From positions 1 to 14,129 of the forward strand of contig DATFYI010000098.1 of the NCBI GenBank assembly GCA_035315125.1: 14,129 nt of DNA, given 5' to 3'. Source of the DNA: DATFYI01 sp035315125. Its GTDB lineage: Bacteria > Chloroflexota > Anaerolineae > Anaerolineales > Anaerolineaceae. A program made the position numbers and the translations under genes. Positions 12,896 to 14,129 of the stretch are shown here, piece by piece; position 1 is the stretch's first letter; every line of letters begins with the position of its first letter. The notes under the pieces are model-generated. The model saw only the letters and a program-made list of their open reading frames with translations. It was not told the DNA's origin and ran no database searches.

Positions 12896-14071
12896 TTGAA
12901 GCAGATTGCAATTGCCGGGGAAATTTACAGCTCCAATATCGGAGATCAAGCAATCCATAGCTGTCTGGCCTATCTATTAAAAAAAACGGATGCGTTGGTC
13001 GATATCGTATCAGTGGATATCAGCGGGCGTGCGAGTCGGGCAGCGTTATCCACCCGATTGAAACCCAACCAACGGCTTGCGCTCCTGCAAAGTAATCCGT
13101 TTTTGCGACCTTTTTTTCCGGCGCTTAATTTTGCGGACGATCTGATCAAGCGCAGAAAGCGACTGTCAACCTGGCAACCCGCCCTGAAACAGGCTGACCT
13201 GCTGGTTATTGGCGGAGGGCAGTTGTTGATGGATAATGGCCTGAGCTTCCCTTTGAAATTAGCCAGCATAGTTAAGGCAGCAAAGGCGCAGGGCCTGCCT
13301 TATACTATCACAGCCTGTGGAGTGGGAAAATCCTGGTCGGCAGCTGCCACGTCATTAATGCGCCCCATCCTGACTGAAGCCGAAGAGATCACCCTACGAG
13401 ATCCGCTTTCTCAAGAAAGACTTGGGCGATTTTTAGCGGGTATCGCAAGCAAGGTAACATTTGACCCATCCATTTGGGCGGCGGCTGTCTATCCATTCTC
13501 CAGCGACCCGGTAGGAACCGAAACAATCGGCCTGGGAGTGATCAATCGCAACGAGGTGAATGTTCATCTGGAACGATCTCAGCGCTTTACAAGTGAGGGG
13601 TGGCTGGAGCTCTGGATCGATCTGGTCAGTGATCTGTTACTTACAAACCATCCAGTTGAATTATTTACAACCGGCAGCCCCGTTGATTATGAATTCGCCG
13701 AAAAGCTATTAATAACCGCAAGAGAACGCGGTTTGAAGAGAATCATCCTGGCTCCCCGGCCATCTAATCCAGAAGCCTTAATTTTAGCGTTCAAAAAATA
13801 TGGCCTGGTGCTGGCGGCGCGCCTGCATGCAGCGCTGCTTGCCAACGCCTTTGGAATTTCAAGCATCGGACTGGCCTGGGATAATAAAGTAAAGGCGTAT
13901 TATGGATTGACTCGCCGACAAGATCTGTGTTTTGAACTGGCCGGTTTACATCCATCCGATGTGGCTCTGGCATGCGTCGCAAATTGCGGGCAGCCTTTCC
14001 CGACAGCCGAGATCGAAGAGTTTAAAGCTTGCTCTCAAGAAGACGCCCGGATAATATTAGAAAAGATCTGA
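12896..14071 (+). CDS. Polysaccharide pyruvyl transferase family protein (CsaB-like)
   Basis: 391 residues of the polysaccharide pyruvyl transferase family (PF04230-type), which transfers the enolpyruvyl group of PEP to a sugar hydroxyl pair to form a ketal. The N-terminal domain has SSNIGDQAI (12-20), a variant of the family's GNxGDEA. It also has GGGQLLMDNG (106-115), TACGVG (139-144), TLRDP (166-170), and FDPSIW (189-194) at the domain border. The C-terminal nucleotide-like fold has AARLHAALLANAFG (307-320) and WDNKVKAY (328-335), with R309, H311 and the K pair expected to hold PEP. The start is TTG 12896 with AGGA at 12884-12887, 8 nt upstream; the frame is closed by the preceding gene's TGA. 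Members also act on colanic acid, exopolysaccharide and cell-wall polymers, so the acceptor is open. Confidence 0.88.
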   Translation: MKQIAIAGEIYSSNIGDQAIHSCLAYLLKKTDALVDIVSVDISGRASRAALSTRLKPNQRLALLQSNPFLRPFFPALNFADDLIKRRKRLSTWQPALKQADLLVIGGGQLLMDNGLSFPLKLASIVKAAKAQGLPYTITACGVGKSWSAAATSLMRPILTEAEEITLRDPLSQERLGRFLAGIASKVTFDPSIWAAAVYPFSSDPVGTETIGLGVINRNEVNVHLERSQRFTSEGWLELWIDLVSDLLLTNHPVELFTTGSPVDYEFAEKLLITARERGLKRIILAPRPSNPEALILAFKKYGLVLAARLHAALLANAFGISSIGLAWDNKVKAYYGLTRRQDLCFELAGLHPSDVALACVANCGQPFPTAEIEEFKACSQEDARIILEKI

Positions 14072-14129
14072 TTGCTGGGGTTTATGCCTCATTAGAATCT
14101 GGATTTTGGGCAAACAATTGGTGGGGATT
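14072..14129. other. Window edge after pyruvyl transferase, nothing identified
   Basis: 58 bp after the stop codon. No hairpin with a T-tract, ribosome site or start codon that I can support. The polysaccharide operon may continue beyond the window. Confidence 0.4.

Noticed and set aside
12579..12953. 124-codon minus-strand reading frame across the GT4/pyruvyl transferase junction
   Set aside because: No motif, and it covers the coding ends of two genes on the other strand.
1..14129. CRISPR array, tRNA/rRNA, insertion sequence, prophage or toxin-antitoxin pair
   Set aside because: I looked for regular spaced repeats, terminal inverted repeats, cloverleaf-like folds and transposase or integrase motifs and saw none. 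The AT-rich region 1827-4367 is the only accessory-like stretch and carries no mobility gene.

Overview
The window looks like ordinary bacterial chromosome of moderate GC content, with tightly packed operons. The gene set suggests a Chloroflexota (Anaerolineae-like) organism. That placement is an inference from these features: a processive-glycolipid-synthase-like glycosyltransferase next to DUF951, a [4Fe-4S] family 4 uracil-DNA glycosylase downstream of tsaE-tsaB-rimI, and start codons placed directly downstream of TATAAT boxes (leaderless transcripts). No 16S, tRNA or other phylogenetic marker RNA is present to confirm it.

Layout. (1) 1-377, minus strand: N-terminal part of a site-2-protease (M50) membrane metallopeptidase, cut by the window edge. 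It is divergent from (2) a small DUF951 protein (413-622) and an overlapping glycosyltransferase related to MGDG synthase/MurG (603-1826). The 35 bp between the two divergent start codons holds two back-to-back TATAAT boxes, each exactly 6 nt from its start codon. (3) 1827-4367: a visibly AT-rich stretch with two unlinked genes, an uncharacterised polytopic membrane protein on the minus strand (1931-3109) and a SAM methyltransferase with a TTG start (3448-4110). Around them are gene-poor, dyad-containing spacers. (4) 4368-6042: tsaE-tsaB-rimI, the tRNA t6A ATPase and scaffold subunits plus the ribosomal-protein N-acetyltransferase homologue, tightly coupled. A family 4 uracil-DNA glycosylase (6135-6800) follows and ends in a perfect sliding-clamp-binding pentapeptide. 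(5) 6894-14071: a surface polysaccharide module containing a UDP-N-acetylhexosamine 6-dehydrogenase, a UDP-uronate 4-epimerase-like SDR, a Wzx-type flippase, two GT4 glycosyltransferases and a polysaccharide pyruvyl transferase. The first four genes overlap by 1-4 bases (TAATG/ATGA junctions). The last two follow an 89 bp gap with its own promoter-like sequence.

How they work together. The module reads as a pathway to an acidic, probably pyruvylated glycan. The dehydrogenase and epimerase would make a nucleotide-activated uronate, the two GTs would build a lipid-linked oligosaccharide, the pyruvyl transferase would add a ketal, and the flippase would export it. No initiating phosphoglycosyl transferase and no polymerase or ligase is in view, so the locus probably continues past 14129 or uses genes elsewhere. 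I found no CRISPR array, transposon, tRNA or rRNA, and no clearly new defence or mobile system. The most interesting signals are the symmetric leaderless divergent promoter pair, the clamp motif on the glycosylase, and the orphan membrane protein in the AT-rich island.
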